Shown here piece after piece: positions 46,888 through 58,960 of a DNA stretch of 64,000 bases; position 1 is the first letter of the stretch, and every line of letters starts with the position of its first letter. The stretch comes from Holothuria scabra (lineage: Eukaryota; Echinodermata; Holothuroidea; Aspidochirotida; Holothuriidae). Where the stretch lies: positions 12,358,206-12,422,205 of the forward strand of contig CM074190.1 in NCBI GenBank assembly GCA_037179385.1. Direction: 5' to 3'. Made by a program: the position numbers and the translations under genes. The notes beneath the pieces are model-generated. The model searched no databases. It was not told the origin of the DNA and saw only the letters and a list, made by a program, of their open reading frames with translations.

Positions 46888-47228
46888 AGGCCTTGATTTT
46901 CAGAAATATCTATGGTTGTCCTTTGGGCAACCATTTCACTAATTTGAGTTGTCCACAAGTAAAATTTGGTTGTCCGAAACAAAACACTACTTGTGTTCAT
47001 GTACTTATAGTCTTGAAGAATAAAAAGATGTGATGTTTGAGAGTCAGAAATGCTTGAAGTCTGAAATATGGTATGGTGAAAAAAGTCAAAAGAGTTGGTC
47101 AGTCAGCAGTATTTGCCTTCAGTCCTAGAGAAAAATTGTTGTCCATCAGACAACTTTTAACTTGTGGTTGCCCATGTGAAATTTTCGTTGCCCTGGACAA
47201 TCGGACAACCATGAAAATCGAGCCCTGG
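46888..47228 (+). mobile_element. MITE family C, copy 2
   Basis: Runs from AGGCCTTGATTTTCAG to CATGAAAATCGAGCCCTG. Internal blocks (TTTGAGAGTCAGAAATGC, AAAGAGTTGGTCAGTCAGCA) are shared with copy 3. The GTTGTCC and GGACAAC words mark both halves. A 65-codon frame inside is not a gene. Confidence 0.8.
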
Positions 47229-48454
47229 CTTGTTACTATACACACATTTCAGTTTATGTTTCTATGGTAATGTGTGCAGCAACAATGCAGTGCCGAGGAA
47301 GCATGCAGCATAGCTGAGGCAGCTGCATCCAGTAGCTTTGACCTAGTTCCTATAATTATTACAACAGAGTGTGTATACAGCAGCTGTTCATCAAGACCAT
47401 GTAACATGTGCATTTTAATCCTCGTATTTCTCAAAATCCTTAGTGGACACACCTTATTTTTAAGTGCAATCTTAAAATTGTGGTATATGTCTTTTTTCTT
47501 GATCATTCTAATGTTCTCCTGCTTCTTCATATTTTTGTAAAGTCCTTTTGAAATGCCAGCATTAAAGTATAAGTCATGAGTTAATAAATGTGATGGATTA
47601 CCGAGAGGAGGTTTTGTTGAGGATCAAGGCTTCGTCATAAATAATGAGGTGGAGACCTTATCAATTGAACAAAAAGTTACAAACCGATCCTTGTCCTGTA
47701 AACCTGCAGAACTGAAGTAAGGAAGGTACTCATAAACTACATTTCCTTTTCATAAATGTCATCTTTGGTGTCAGGACACTTAATTGCATGTGAAGGATGA
47801 CTCAGACAAAGTATTGTATTAAATGTTCAACTCGCTATAACTGTACTGACATAGTATAATACACACAGGCACTGCATTGCATGTGGTGTAAGTAATATTA
47901 ATAATTTTAATATCTTCTCAACTTACAAAATAAATTTTAAATATATATATATTGCAAATACGTTTTGGATTTTTTTGAAGGTGAAAGTAAAATGTATACT
48001 TGAAAGGAACCCAAGCAGTTGGCAATGGAGAGATTAGGGAACCACTTAGAACTAATCCTGCCTTCCTTCACATAATCTTGCATCGAAATAAACAGTATGC
48101 ATGAAGCAGACTGTGCAAAATTACAAAAATTCCTTTCAGTACACATCAAATGTATTGCCTCCGATATACTTGTACTACAGTATTTGGCAAATATGCTCGT
48201 AGTCTATTAGCCATGCAGGTTTGTAAGTATGTATTTTTTAGGTTTTGTTTTTAAATTATTTTTTTGAATGATCTAATTAAACTTGATTACATAAATGAGA
48301 ACTATGTCAAAATAACGAATCTGCAAAAGCTGCAGCTATGCTCTGTTGCTATACACTTTACAATAGCATGTCAGCTAAGTGGTGCTGTACTGTAATGTAT
48401 ATGTAGCAATAAGGGCTGCTGCACTGTAATGAAATAGCAGCAAAGCATGGCTGA
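47229..48454. other. Non-coding stretch with one odd open frame
   Basis: A frame at 47274-47540 (+, non-ATG start) begins QQQCSAEEACSIAEAAASSS and becomes strongly hydrophobic. An overlapping minus frame is equally long. No family features, so not called. Confidence 0.4.
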
Positions 48455-48720
48455 GGGATAGACGAATCCAATAAGCGATTGTTTTTAGTGATGGTAGGCA
48501 GCCATTAGTGGGGTCCATCAGCCTTTAATCGTCATCATTTATTGTCTGCATGAATTTCAAACCCTCATATTCAGTGAAATTGGAAAAATCAAGATACACT
48601 TTAGTGTACAACCATCCATGGAACAGTTAAGGAAGGAAATGTAAAGATTAAAGGTGATGGACCCCAGAAATGGCCGACTAAAATCAGACCATCACAATCT
48701 GTCCGGATTCGTCTATAAGG
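48455..48720 (+). mobile_element. Element G, copy 1, with long inverted ends
   Basis: TAGACGAATCC at the left and GGATTCGTCTA at the right are inverted, and the arms continue through GTGATGG, GGGGTCCATCA and CTTTAATC on both sides. The core carries TTTCAAACCCTCATATTCAGT, which reappears inverted in copy 2 at 53095. Confidence 0.75.
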
Positions 48721-49019
48721 GAGCTGTACTGCAGATTATGGTCTTGACATGGTGTCTGACTATATAAAGTGAAGTCAACTAAGTTGCAAAACTGGAAGGA
48801 TATATATGTCACTACACAACATTGGAAGGGTTCAATTAATTTAACCTACTATTTTATATTGCATGGCAGTTCAGTTGCAGTTTTTATGACAGTTTAAAAT
48901 CTTTTGCAAAATTCAAATTTTTTATTCAATGGAAAAAGGACAAATTTAGAGACACTTATTTTTACCAAAAGTTGTAATTCAGTTGTTCTACAATGGATCA
49001 TTTCCATGGCACTGGCAGG
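48721..49019. other. Non-coding spacer, nothing recognised
   Basis: AT-rich sequence. Confidence 0.5.
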
Positions 49020-49330
49020 TATCCTTTTCAGGAAAATTAATTGGTTGTCCAAAGGACAATCATTTAACAGAAATCAGGTTTTCTTTTGAGAAATTTAGTC
49101 CTACTGTTTAATAAATTGAGCAAAGGAATGTATGATATGGTGTTTACAACTAGACTGCACTTAAAATCAAGGAAAAACAAGCTAGTTGACTTCATTCTCA
49201 TCATAAATTCTTGAAATATCTGTTTTTGCACTCAAAATTTTTGGTTACCCATAGAACAACCTTTCACACAAATTTTTGCAATATTTGGTAGTCTGACAGA
49301 AATTTAAGTTGTCTCGGTTACTTGGACACA
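49020..49330 (+). repeat. Probable remnant related to family C
   Basis: GGTTGTCCAAAGGACAATCATTT near the left and GGTTACCC, AGAACAACC, AGTTGTC near the right recall family C order, but the middle does not align clearly. It is an old or distantly related copy at best. Confidence 0.3.
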
Positions 49331-52304
49331 GGTTTGTTAAAACCGACACTTTTTTGCATCCATAATCGGTGAGATAGAACAGCCAAAATGAACACGGCTA
49401 AATTTGTTTGTTTCAACTCCACTGTAATGAAAACCTCACCACATATTTTATTTGGCTTTAACCTGTTTGCTTCTTATACCTCAGTCTTAATAATGTCATA
49501 TTGAGACTGCTACTTAACAATTCACAGCCTTACTTGTTGGAGAAAAATGATGAAATTTTAATTTTATAACTACCAGACTGGTCATTGAGCTTTGCTTCAT
49601 ATGCAACAGTGACATTTTTGTACAAAGTGAGAAACATAAACTTTGTCTTTGCTGATGGCAATGAGGCAGATCCTGGTGGTATTTTATGAACCTTTTTATT
49701 GATCATGTGGCTAACCACATATCAAATATATGGTCTGCTCTTAGGTGAGCCAGGTGTATTGTTAATAATATAGTTCATGGTTAAATTCCTAGTGTAATCT
49801 TCAGTAGAAAATTCAGTACAATTTGCGTGCAGTACATTTACAAAATGCAGCAATTAGTGGGATTGAGTCAGGTTATGAGTTTTCAGGCCAATAGGCATTT
49901 TTATAGCTTCAACGTAAGTTACACAATACAACAATCATGAGATGCTTTGCTTATTAGAGTAGTGAGGACTCATTCAGAACAAGAAAAAATGACATACAGG
50001 GCTTATCAAAGTAGTTAGATCTCATTCAGAGCCTTAAAATTATTGGTTCACAATATTTGCAAAGCTGAATTGAAATTGCCTCACAGCTTAAAGTTTTGGG
50101 GTTGTAATTTGTAATGTGAATCAGACTATATCATCATCTTTCTTTTCTCCATTGTTTATTCATTGCAATCAAATTTCAAATACATAGATTTTTGATTACA
50201 GTAGCTTCAGAACTCTATCTGCAATGTTAGGATCCAGATGAACCACAAGCAAGAAAAGTAGAGAACAAGATAATAACATGTTTCAGTTATAGGTGAATAA
50301 TAAATAACAGGTGAGATGATGCATCCATGTTAGGGTATAATCAGCTCACTTTCAAAGCTGTTTAAGTAGTATGGGATATTTTTCTGTCAATAAAATATCC
50401 AACCAATAAAATAAACTATAAATATGTAAATGCAGTAAAGTCAGGTGCTGTGTTATTTGCCTACATGTGTAAATATATTTACATAATGTAATAGGTGGTA
50501 AGGAGGGTGTAGATATATTACTTTGCATGGACTATGTTTCCTGTCATCACTGTGTCAAAAGCAAAATTGTGTAATAATCTTAGAAGACATGACAGCCATG
50601 AGGGATCTCTTAAAATATTTTACACATTAACACTCCTGATGGGAGTAAAGTTGTTATTTCATGATGAATTAATATCAATTACGAAAAATACAGTGTTCAT
50701 TATGAGGTGCAAAAAAGCTGCTATAACAGAAAATATCAGAACAATTTGATTTTGAAGTTAAATTAACACCTGAACTATACGGGTATACCAGATAGTGATG
50801 AGCGGTAAGGAGGGTAAAGTTATAAAACATTCAGGGGTTTATCAATTTTGCCCAACTGTACAAACTAGCATTACACACATATGTGCAATATAGTTGGTCC
50901 ATATTAGATGAGTCATACTATTTTCAATGCTACAGTCAAGTGAAGTGGTTAGTGTAGTAGAAGTGTTACAAAAGATTAGATTGCATTATCTGTTCTTATT
51001 CTCATGAATATTCATATTGTTTCAAATGTTTGTAGCATACCCTTAAAGTATTTGTCATTGCTGTTAGCTGTCACTGAAAGGCATCTTGAATAGGCCTTCT
51101 TCCATTCAAGGTCAAAATTTCCATACTGTAAGTTTCAAAAGATTGACAAGAAAAATTTCAAAGTAATTCATTTTATGAACTTCGCCTACTTTTATGTTGC
51201 AGTGTTTTAAACTTAAAAGATTTAAACTCTGATTTCTTTCTTGAACACAAACTGAAATATTCTGTCGAAAGGATCTGACTAACCACATTGTAACTTTGGC
51301 TTAAATATAGGAAGCTAGGGTTGAAGACTGTTAGAGAATTGATCTGGAATAATGACAGTTGACCCAGTTCTGCCCTCTTACTGTGAATTTTCTATGTTGA
51401 AAATCCACCCTTTAAAACCTCTTTTGCATAGGTTAGTTAGTTAGATATAACATTTAATGACACACCAACCCCAATGTGTCATATAGTGTCATAATGTTCA
51501 AATACTGTTCAAGTCCTCCCATTTGGGGAATACCATGGGCATATTCTACAACCCCCAGTCCACCCATTTGCATAGGATGATATTTCAAGCATGTTGGTTG
51601 GCCTATGCAATTACATTGTAATTGGTTTAATGTCCTGTTGTATACCTCTTCTACAGAGTCAAGTTGTCCATGTTATTGCTATGCAGAAGACTATCTTTGC
51701 TTCTTGGTCAGTTGAGCTTGTGACGTCCTTTCTAGGATAAAGATATTTTGTATATATACCATTATGACCTCTTATAACCATCTGCCAAAAATACTAATAA
51801 CACCAGGGTTACCACTACTTTTAGAGGGCATTGCAGGGTCTAGCTTGTCTTTCTTTTTTCCCTTATCCAGTGAAAGCCACAAGGTCCTAGTGTGATTTTG
51901 AAAGAAGAATTAATATTTCATGGCCCACATTCCACAACAAACTGAATCATTTCCAACTGAAATTTTATCTTACCAGTATATTTTTTTTTTTGGGGGGGGG
52001 GGAGGGGGGGTAAAGAATACAAATATTTTACAAATGTTTGTTTTAAATGTTGTGCTAAGTCATAGCCATGCATTTGTAGTCCTGATGTAGTACTAAGTTC
52101 TAAATAGTAGATCCACTATTGATTCAAACAGTTTATAATCACCCGTCATAAGAGGTAGTTGGCAGGTATAGTATGTATCAAGTTTTGTGGGTGTTAATCA
52201 AAATTATCAGAGTCCCCCAATTAAACTAGCAATGATGGGGACTCAGTATTGAAGTGTAAAAGCAAATGGTTTGCTAGACATTAGTTTGAGGTATGATGAT
52301 ATAT
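49331..52304. other. Non-coding stretch with a mixed T and G run
   Basis: AT-rich sequence. GGTAAGGAGGGT occurs twice (50496 and 50803). A T run followed by a long G run lies at 51981-52011. No gene or recognised repeat otherwise. Confidence 0.5.
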
Positions 52305-52326
52305 GGGGGTTGGGGTGGGAGTGGGG
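52305..52326 (+). other. Compact G-quadruplex motif
   Basis: Four G runs of 5, 4, 3 and 4 bases are separated by loops of 2, 1 and 3 bases. Short loops predict a stable structure. Function is unknown. Confidence 0.55.
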
Positions 52327-52550
52327 TTAGATGGGGATATCTGATTTAAGGGTTGTTCACATGCATGTAAAAACAATTTGCTCTGTAATACTAGTGTATG
52401 ATAAAGTTATTTATTGCAACCTGGAAATCCAATGAAATGCTCCTCAGCCTGGTCAGAGATGGCAGTCAAGATAAGGGGTATCTTCTCAACTTGAGCAATA
52501 TAGGAAGGGCTTAAACTAATCCCAACTGCAGTGACTGTCATACATTCAAC

Positions 52551-52814
52551 TTAAAGGTAAAAGAGCAGTCCCCCATACTTATTTTGAAGAAAAAGCTAAA
52601 TAAGTCAATTTTCATCTTATTTCTCTTCAAAGTATGTTTAATTACATCTTATGAGGTTACTATTGCACATTCAAGGTAAGCCAAGCTGTTATTTCTGGTA
52701 AATTTCACATTTGAAGAGAAAAAACATTGTCACATGACTCCCAACAGCCAATCATGAAACTGGACAGTCTACTACACTTCTTCAATTTGGGAATACTGCT
52801 CCTGCCCTTTAAAG
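52551..52814 (-). mobile_element. MITE family A, copy 7
   Basis: A full reverse copy, nearly identical to copy 3 at 26315, from TTAAAGGTAAAAGAGCAGTC to ACTGCTCCTGCCCTTTAAA. The two open frames over it on opposite strands are repeat by-products. Confidence 0.85.
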
Positions 52815-53094
52815 CATTACGTTTACAAGTAATCATAATAGTAATTGGAGCAGTGTTTTCCCAACTTAAGTTTCCCTTACATACAAGGAGCCTTAACTTT
52901 ACTTTTTCGAAATACAATACAGCAGAATATGAGCCAAGCTCCCATTAAATTGTGTCATTGCATGGACACAATGTCATCAATACCCTCTTCAGTTAAATTA
53001 CCAGAAGTATTTGTGTGAAATACTTTAGAACATATGGAAACTCATTTACTATAGGAATGCTGAAAAGGCCTCCCATATAGCTGTATAGATGAAT

Positions 53095-53338
53095 TTAGCA
53101 AGCAAGTGATGGTCTGATTTCAGTTGGCCATAATTGGGGTCCATTACCTTTTAATCTCTCAATTTCTTTGCTTACCTGTAGGCCTAGATGGTTGAATACT
53201 ATATTGATTCCTTCAATTTCACTGAATGTGAGGGTTTGAAATTCATGTAGACAATAAATGAAGATGATTTGAGGCTGATGGACCCCACGTACAGCTGCCT
53301 ACAGTCACTAGACACAAGCACTGGTAGGATTTGTCTAC
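53095..53338 (-). mobile_element. Element G, copy 2
   Basis: GATGGTCTGATTTCAGTTGG, GGGGTCCATTACC and TTTTAATC at the left, and GGCTGATGGACCCC with GGATTTGTCTA at the right, match copy 1 inverted. The core ACTGAATGTGAGGGTTTGAAA also matches inverted. Confidence 0.75.
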
Positions 53339-54049
53339 ATGGTACCGTAAAAATGTTTTGACATCTGTTTTGTTAATAATAGAAATCTCTAAATTTCAAA
53401 ATGTTAAATCCCCTGAGCCTAAAGAAGAAAAAGATATCTAAGAACAAGATTATGTTTAAGCAACAATAAAAAGAATGGGCTTTAAAGCAAGATATAAAAC
53501 TGCACTCTCAGTTTGGCAGATATGGAGAGGGATAATTTTCCTTAATATGGCAGAGGCATGACAAAAGGATATGGTTTACCATTATTGGAAAAGGTGAACT
53601 GAGTAATCTCACTTAGTAAACCAGCCAACTATGAAAAAGTTTAGCTTAGATCTGTTGTAGTTTGCAAAGACTGAAATAGAAACAAAGCCAGGCAGATGAG
53701 GCAAGTTAGACGTGAGTATTACAAGTTGTGTTGTTACTTATCTCTCACTCTTTCTGTTTCATATTCTTTACTAAAAAAACAAGATCACCACCTGTAAGTG
53801 AAATGTTTGTGACATTACATTAGGAAGTTTACTTTGTAGATATCAGGGATGAATTGACATCCTCTGATCCTCATTTGTAGTACTATACTGGTGGTAGCAA
53901 TTTGAATGACAACAAGCTCGTACAACGCTGGTATTATCTTCAGTGTTTTTACGATGATTGTGAAACCTTGCCCTTACGCATTACATGTGAACAGCTCTTA
54001 GAAGGATGAGGCATAAACAGTATCATCACAGATGTATTTGTGAGTATGT
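53339..54049. other. Non-coding stretch, no gene seen
   Basis: AT-rich sequence with nothing recognised. Confidence 0.5.
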
Positions 54050-54352
54050 CTGCAGCCTAGCTATCTGGCTACCGGGGATCAACCTACTGTGCCAATGAGG
54101 ATGAGCAAATCGTTTTGACTATTTAAAACTTGTGACAGAAGCCAGAATATATATCACTAAGGATTCTTTCTCAATGTATACCTTCCTCTGTTCGGTGGAA
54201 TTTGTGTAATCAAACGCCTGCCAGCGGAGGCTATCAATCAAACCAAAATGATAAGTTATAAATCGCACAAGTGTTGCCCTCGGATTCCTCATGCAATTCT
54301 TTAGAGTTTCCATTGCCAATAGAGAGAGAGAGAGAGGCAGGAGCGATAACAA
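54050..54352. promoter_or_regulatory. Candidate conserved segment or minus-strand exon
   Basis: Composition is mixed and complex, unlike the flanks, and includes CTATCAATCAAACC (Pbx/Hox-like) and AAGTTATAAATCG. A 77-codon minus frame (54119-54352) contains NPRATLVRFITYHFGLIDSL, which I cannot assign. A GA dinucleotide run lies at about 54320-54336. Either a regulatory element or an unidentified exon is possible. Confidence 0.25.
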
Positions 54353-54621
54353 TGAGGAGAGATAAGTGATGAAAGTAGCCTAGCTACTCCAAAAACAGAA
54401 ATGACTTTCATGGATGCACTTTAGGAAGCAGGCTTCTCTGTGGTTGGTTCATATATATTCAGGTTACAATTTAAACATATGATGGACGCAAAGATCTATC
54501 TGTAGTGTAGCTCAAATGTGTTGAGAGATCTGATGGTCTGAAAAAGGCAATTTCTCTCCCCTCTTAGACTGCATCTCACATCTTTTCTAAATGACTCTTC
54601 CATGTACTGATTAAAGACAAT

Positions 54622-54697
54622 ACATCATTTTCATGTAAATACATCATATTAATGTAAATATATATCATATAAGTGTAAACATCATAGAAATGTAAAC
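54622..54697 (+). repeat. Short minisatellite, about 19-20 bp, four units
   Basis: Units of the form CATCATATTAATGTAAATA start near 54622, 54641, 54661 and 54680, with a few changes each. Confidence 0.7.
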
Positions 54698-55074
54698 AAA
54701 ATGCTAATTAAGTATCCCTTCCTAATGGATACCAATCCAGGTTTGAGGTAATAACTATATAATTTCATGGTGGCAGAAGTGGTATGAAAAGGGAAGTAAA
54801 GCAATTTACACAAAATTGATTATTTGCACTTCCATTCCAGCATTTGGTTAGAGTTAAGCCCTGATCCTATCTTTGGGAAGTTTGTGATAGTTGCTAATGA
54901 TGACTTTATGAATAAATATGTGTATGGTTTTATTTTGGGTTTATTTTGTATGTACAGTATTCTGAGAGTACAATCAATGTGGTCAGAATTTTTAATTTTT
55001 GTAACACCATGGCATTGAACCTTACCATGTTGGATGGTAAGTTTTTGGCTATGAAATAGATTGAGGTTAATTAC

Positions 55075-55401
55075 TGTAACCCTTTTGCTACGGAAGGGAG
55101 TCCATCCCTCCATACTGAGCTATGTATTATACTACATGTACACAGGACAGACGTACCAGTTCTAGTAAAATAATACATTTTTGTATGGATGCCACCGTAT
55201 TTGCGCTAACTATGCCCAAAGGGGATGCATTTGTGTTAAATATGAACTGTTATTAATATTGAACATCCAAAACACAATTACACACCATAGGTAGCTATGC
55301 CAGGACACAGCTGAGTGCTATGGTTTTGCAGCGAAACCATGATAATATGGTCGTGGTATATTATGGTTTTTCAGCAAAACCATGCATAACAAGGGGTTAA
55401 A
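55075..55401 (+). mobile_element. Element K, copy 2
   Basis: Starts near TAACCCTTTTGCTACGG and ends ATAACAAGGGGTTAA, rough inverted ends. Internal order matches copy 1 at 16166: CATACTGAGCTATGTAT, ACAGCTGAGTGCTATGG and repeated AAACCATG words. Confidence 0.65.
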
Positions 55402-55418
55402 CAAAAAAAAGCATAAAC

Positions 55419-55769
55419 AGGCCTTGATTTTAAGAAAAATTTATGGTTGTCCTTCGGGCAACAATTTCACTAATTTCAGCTGTCCACAAGTAAACTTTGG
55501 TTGTCAGTCCGAAACAAGACACTAATTTTGTTTATGTATACTTATAGTTTTGAAAAATAGAAACATGTGATGTTTGAGAGACAGAAACACTTGAAGTCTG
55601 AAATATGGTACAAATGCAAAAAGTCAAAAGAGTTGGTCAGTCAGCAGTATTTGTTTTTAATCCTACAGAAAAAAAAATGTCCATGGGACAACCAACCTTT
55701 AACTTTTGGTTGCCCATATGAAATTTTAGTCGTCCTGGACAATCAGACAACCACAAAAATCAAGCCCTG
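55419..55769 (+). mobile_element. MITE family C, copy 3
   Basis: From CAGGCCTTGATTTTAAG to CACAAAAATCAAGCCCTG, aligned end to end with copy 2 and including GATGTTTGAGAGACAGAAAC and AAGAGTTGGTCAGTCAGCAG. Only 17 bp separate it from element K copy 2. Confidence 0.8.
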
Positions 55770-56221
55770 ATAAATTAGGACAGGATTATACCCTATCAAG
55801 GGTTAAGGCATGCTGTGTACCAGAGTGGAGATCAAGTGCATTTAAAGATCAAGATTTTGATTAGTATGGAATTCCATTATCACATTTAAGCTGCTCAATC
55901 CCATGTAAAATGGAGTACCTCAAGATGAGTATATTAATCCATCTCTGTGAGGTCATGTCAGGATAACCAAAGACACCTGACTGTAATGAACCAGTGGAAG
56001 TAGAAACATTATTATCAAGTACAAAAACACAAATTACAGCATATTTACTTTGGGTAAGTCCAGGCAGCCTCCTGTTAATCTCCTTAAAGATGCAAACACA
56101 TCAGTAATAATATTAAATGGCTTCATTTCCCCTTCAAATACTAAGAGAAATATTTTTACTTACCAAACAGTGCCTTCAGTGTAGAGCAGGTGGTTCTTTC
56201 TAGAGCATGTTTACGGGATTT
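55770..56221. other. Non-coding stretch, no gene seen
   Basis: AT-rich sequence with nothing recognised. Confidence 0.5.
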
Positions 56222-56455
56222 TAGCCAATAGAGGCTTTGCAATAACGTCACGGAACCGCCATGCTGGAGGACATTCATGCCAAATACACATGGCTTTGTG
56301 CCGAAGGCACTGCACAGAGTGCATTGTGGTGGGCACGGTGTGTACACATTCAACGCGCAAGCGCACACAGTGTGGTTTACTACGTAGTTTCATGTACTCC
56401 AACATGGCCGCCGGAGAGTATTATGAGGTCATGTGAAAAGCCTCTATTAGCAGCT
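56222..56455. mobile_element. CpG-rich MITE with long inverted arms
   Basis: AATAGAGGCTTT and GCCATGCTGGAG in the left arm reappear inverted in the right arm (CTCCAACATGGC and AAAAGCCTCTATT). The core is CpG-rich (AACGCGCAAGCGC), unlike its flanks. Three overlapping frames of 64-73 codons on both strands are by-products. Confidence 0.7.
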
Positions 56456-56819
56456 GAGCAAAGTCCTCAATGTCTTCCTTAACAATTGGGTGTGGTTGCT
56501 GAGTCTCGGTGTTCCTACACCACTTTGTTTCCCTTTTTAACTGTGACATTCCTGTTACCACAGTTCCTGCTCCAATGGCTTTTGCTAAAAAAGCGTTTTA
56601 GGTATGAAGCATGTTTGACTTGGAAATTTGTTATCTACCGACTCAGTTTTTTAAGACCTTTTTTTGGAACCCATAGAGTAAAATATGCAAATGAGTGTTC
56701 TTCAGCATTTTACAGAGCAACTAAGAGTTTGGTGAGATTTTAGAAATATCTTACTACAATTTGTGATAACTTGTCTAAAGAAGGCAAGTTTCATTCAGCT
56801 AAAGTGTAAATCTGCAGTA

Positions 56820-57078
56820 TTAACCCTTTACCGTTGTTTGGGTCCTTTTGGACCCATGCGGAGAGCTCGGCTGTCACCCATCTTTACTGTTTCACGCGGA
56901 GCTCGAAACTGCAAGTAGCTACCCGAAAATTCGGCCACAACAACGAGAGAGACAATAGTTTAAGGTCACGAGGTCAATGGCCTACGGAAGCCGATGCGGG
57001 GCGGGCTACGTCCGCTTTTCCGCCCACTCCCGAGGTGCGCAAATATGCCCCCATCGGAGCACAACAGTAAAGGGTTAA
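56820..57078 (+). mobile_element. TTAA-flanked MITE family D, copy 1 (piggyBac-like ends)
   Basis: TTAA borders both ends. The inverted ends CCCTTTACCGTTGT and (reverse complement of right) CCCTTTACTGTTGT differ by one base. TTAA target duplication with CCC-starting ends is typical of piggyBac transposons. The element is non-coding and strongly CpG-rich. A 78-codon frame inside is not a gene. Confidence 0.8.
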
Positions 57079-57173
57079 TCTAAAATATCTGCACCATTTT
57101 GCTAAAGGGTTACATGCACACACGCAGAGACAGTGACATCCACTTTGCAGTAAACACACTCCACAGGCTTATT

Positions 57174-57431
57174 TTAACCCTTTACCGTTCTTTGGGTCCT
57201 TTTGGACCCATGTGGAGAGCTCGGCTGTCACCCATCTTTACTGTTTCACGTGGACCTTGAAACTGCGAGTAGCTACCCGAAAATTCAGCCATTACAACGA
57301 GAGAGACAACAGTTTAAGGTCACAGGGTCAATGGCCTATGGAAGCCGATGCAGGGCGGACTATGTCCGCTTTTCCTCCCACTCCTGAGACGCGCAAATAT
57401 GCCCGATCGGAGCACAACGGTAAAGAGTTAA
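57174..57431 (+). mobile_element. TTAA-flanked MITE family D, copy 2
   Basis: Same size, orientation and TTAA borders as copy 1, starting about 350 bp after it. Most differences between the two are CpG changed to TpG or CpA, in either copy. See findings. Confidence 0.8.
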
Positions 57432-58711
57432 TGAACACACATCAGAATATTCGCTGCTAATACATTCAAAAACTATTTTTGTAACTATTTTGTTTATTTT
57501 TTATCTTAAGTAATTAATCTTAGTCCTGGATTTCCCTGTTGTTACCACCTGTAAAAAATTTAACTGCGCAATAGGAGAAAATGACAACAGTTTATCTGTT
57601 GTGTAACCAACTGGATAAAAAGGATTTTTCCTTTGGGAGGTGTAAAAGTGTTCAGATTTTTAAGGAGGGGAGCTCTTTATTTACACATACAATTTAGGAA
57701 GGTGCTTCAGCAGACACGACAAGTCTTGTGCAACCAAGCTGTAGACCGTGGTCATACAGTACTGGCAATACAATCAGTGGGCTGGCCTGTTTGTAACTAA
57801 AACTGACATTAGCAAGACCATGTTGCAAGTTGGCAATATATGAGATTTTACTGTATAGTTTCTCTCATTGTTAAAAAATTCAGTGGAGATTGCCCTTAGG
57901 CTTACTTTGGAAATCCTTGAACCAATGTTCCTGTAAAGTTTTCTCTCACCATACTGAATGCTATCAGGGTGCTGCAACAGGCCCTGCTTTCAGACATGGT
58001 GAAGTAATTGAAGAAGTCCCATTATCTCAGTATGGAAATGTTAAATATGTTTAAATGTCAATGCTTGCAATGCTGTGATTATTCCCAATCTCAATACTAT
58101 AAATTTCTTAAAGATATGCAATGTATTAAATAGTAAAGAAGGCAAAATGAAACATATCAGTACATATAATGAAACAAGGTCATTCAAAGATTGAAAATGA
58201 ATACAATGCTGAAAGGAAGCAAGCTCTTTTTGTTTTATCAAAAATTTATTCAAATATGTGAAAGATCTGACTACAAAGAAGTTAACTAGATGAGCAAAAT
58301 TGTGGTATTAAAACACAAACATATTTGTTGCATCACCTTGTCGTAGATGTGAATGCATGCTAATGTTTGAGAGTGATGGTACAGTTGATGTATGAAGTAG
58401 CAGTTCAGCAAAATTTCTGGAAGATTGATTGGTAGTCCCTTCATTTCAAGGATGACATGTACCATGCAGCTATCATTGTCCATGAACACATGAGTGCATG
58501 ACTGTGAACCCCAGTCTAGACTTGCATAGACAAAAACTTATGAACCATTTGAAGATTATGGTTAATGTTTAGATGAATATGCTGCTATGTAATGTCATTC
58601 TTGGGCAACCTTTGCTTGAGTGTAGTAGGTCCTGGGCTGTATCATCCACAGGCTTTACATGTTGGATGTTGCACCATTTCAGACTGTCATTAAATGTATC
58701 TTTGAAATTTA
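57432..58711. other. Non-coding stretch, no gene seen
   Basis: AT-rich sequence with nothing recognised. Confidence 0.5.
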
Positions 58712-58960
58712 TAAAGTAAGTAAGTTAGATGGAGTTTTACGGCCCAGTTTCCAACCTATTGGTTCAAGTCAAGCCAACCATACAGCCTCTTTTCAAGTTG
58801 TGGCTCACTGGCATTTTTTCCTACTCCATTGCTTATGCAGAGCATCATGCACAATGACAGTAGGTTCCATTTTTGGAGTCTTTGGTATGACTTGACCTGA
58901 GAATGGAACCCGGGCCTTCCGCATGAAAGGCAGATGCTCTACAACTAGACCAAACATGGG
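58712..58960 (-). mobile_element. tRNA-derived SINE, near full length, reverse orientation
   Basis: On the minus strand the head has a perfect A box (TGGTCTAGTTG, 58951-58941) and B box (GGTTCCATTCT, 58910-58900) at tRNA-like spacing. The body and 3' end match the copy at 15250, with a GTAAGTAAGTTAG-type tail on the + strand. The two minus-strand frames here are by-products. Confidence 0.8.

Noticed and set aside
47274..47540. 88-codon frame with a Gln/Ser/Ala-rich start and hydrophobic end
   Set aside because: An equally long frame lies on the opposite strand, there is no ATG at the start, and no domain is recognisable.
54824..55018. 64-codon frame after CTTCCATTCCAG, partly hydrophobic
   Set aside because: The good donor at 55037 lies beyond the stop, so acceptor, frame and donor cannot all be used together.
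56834..57460. Paired frames of 78 and 82 codons with similar peptides
   Set aside because: The similarity comes from the two TTAA-flanked non-coding elements, not from a duplicated gene.
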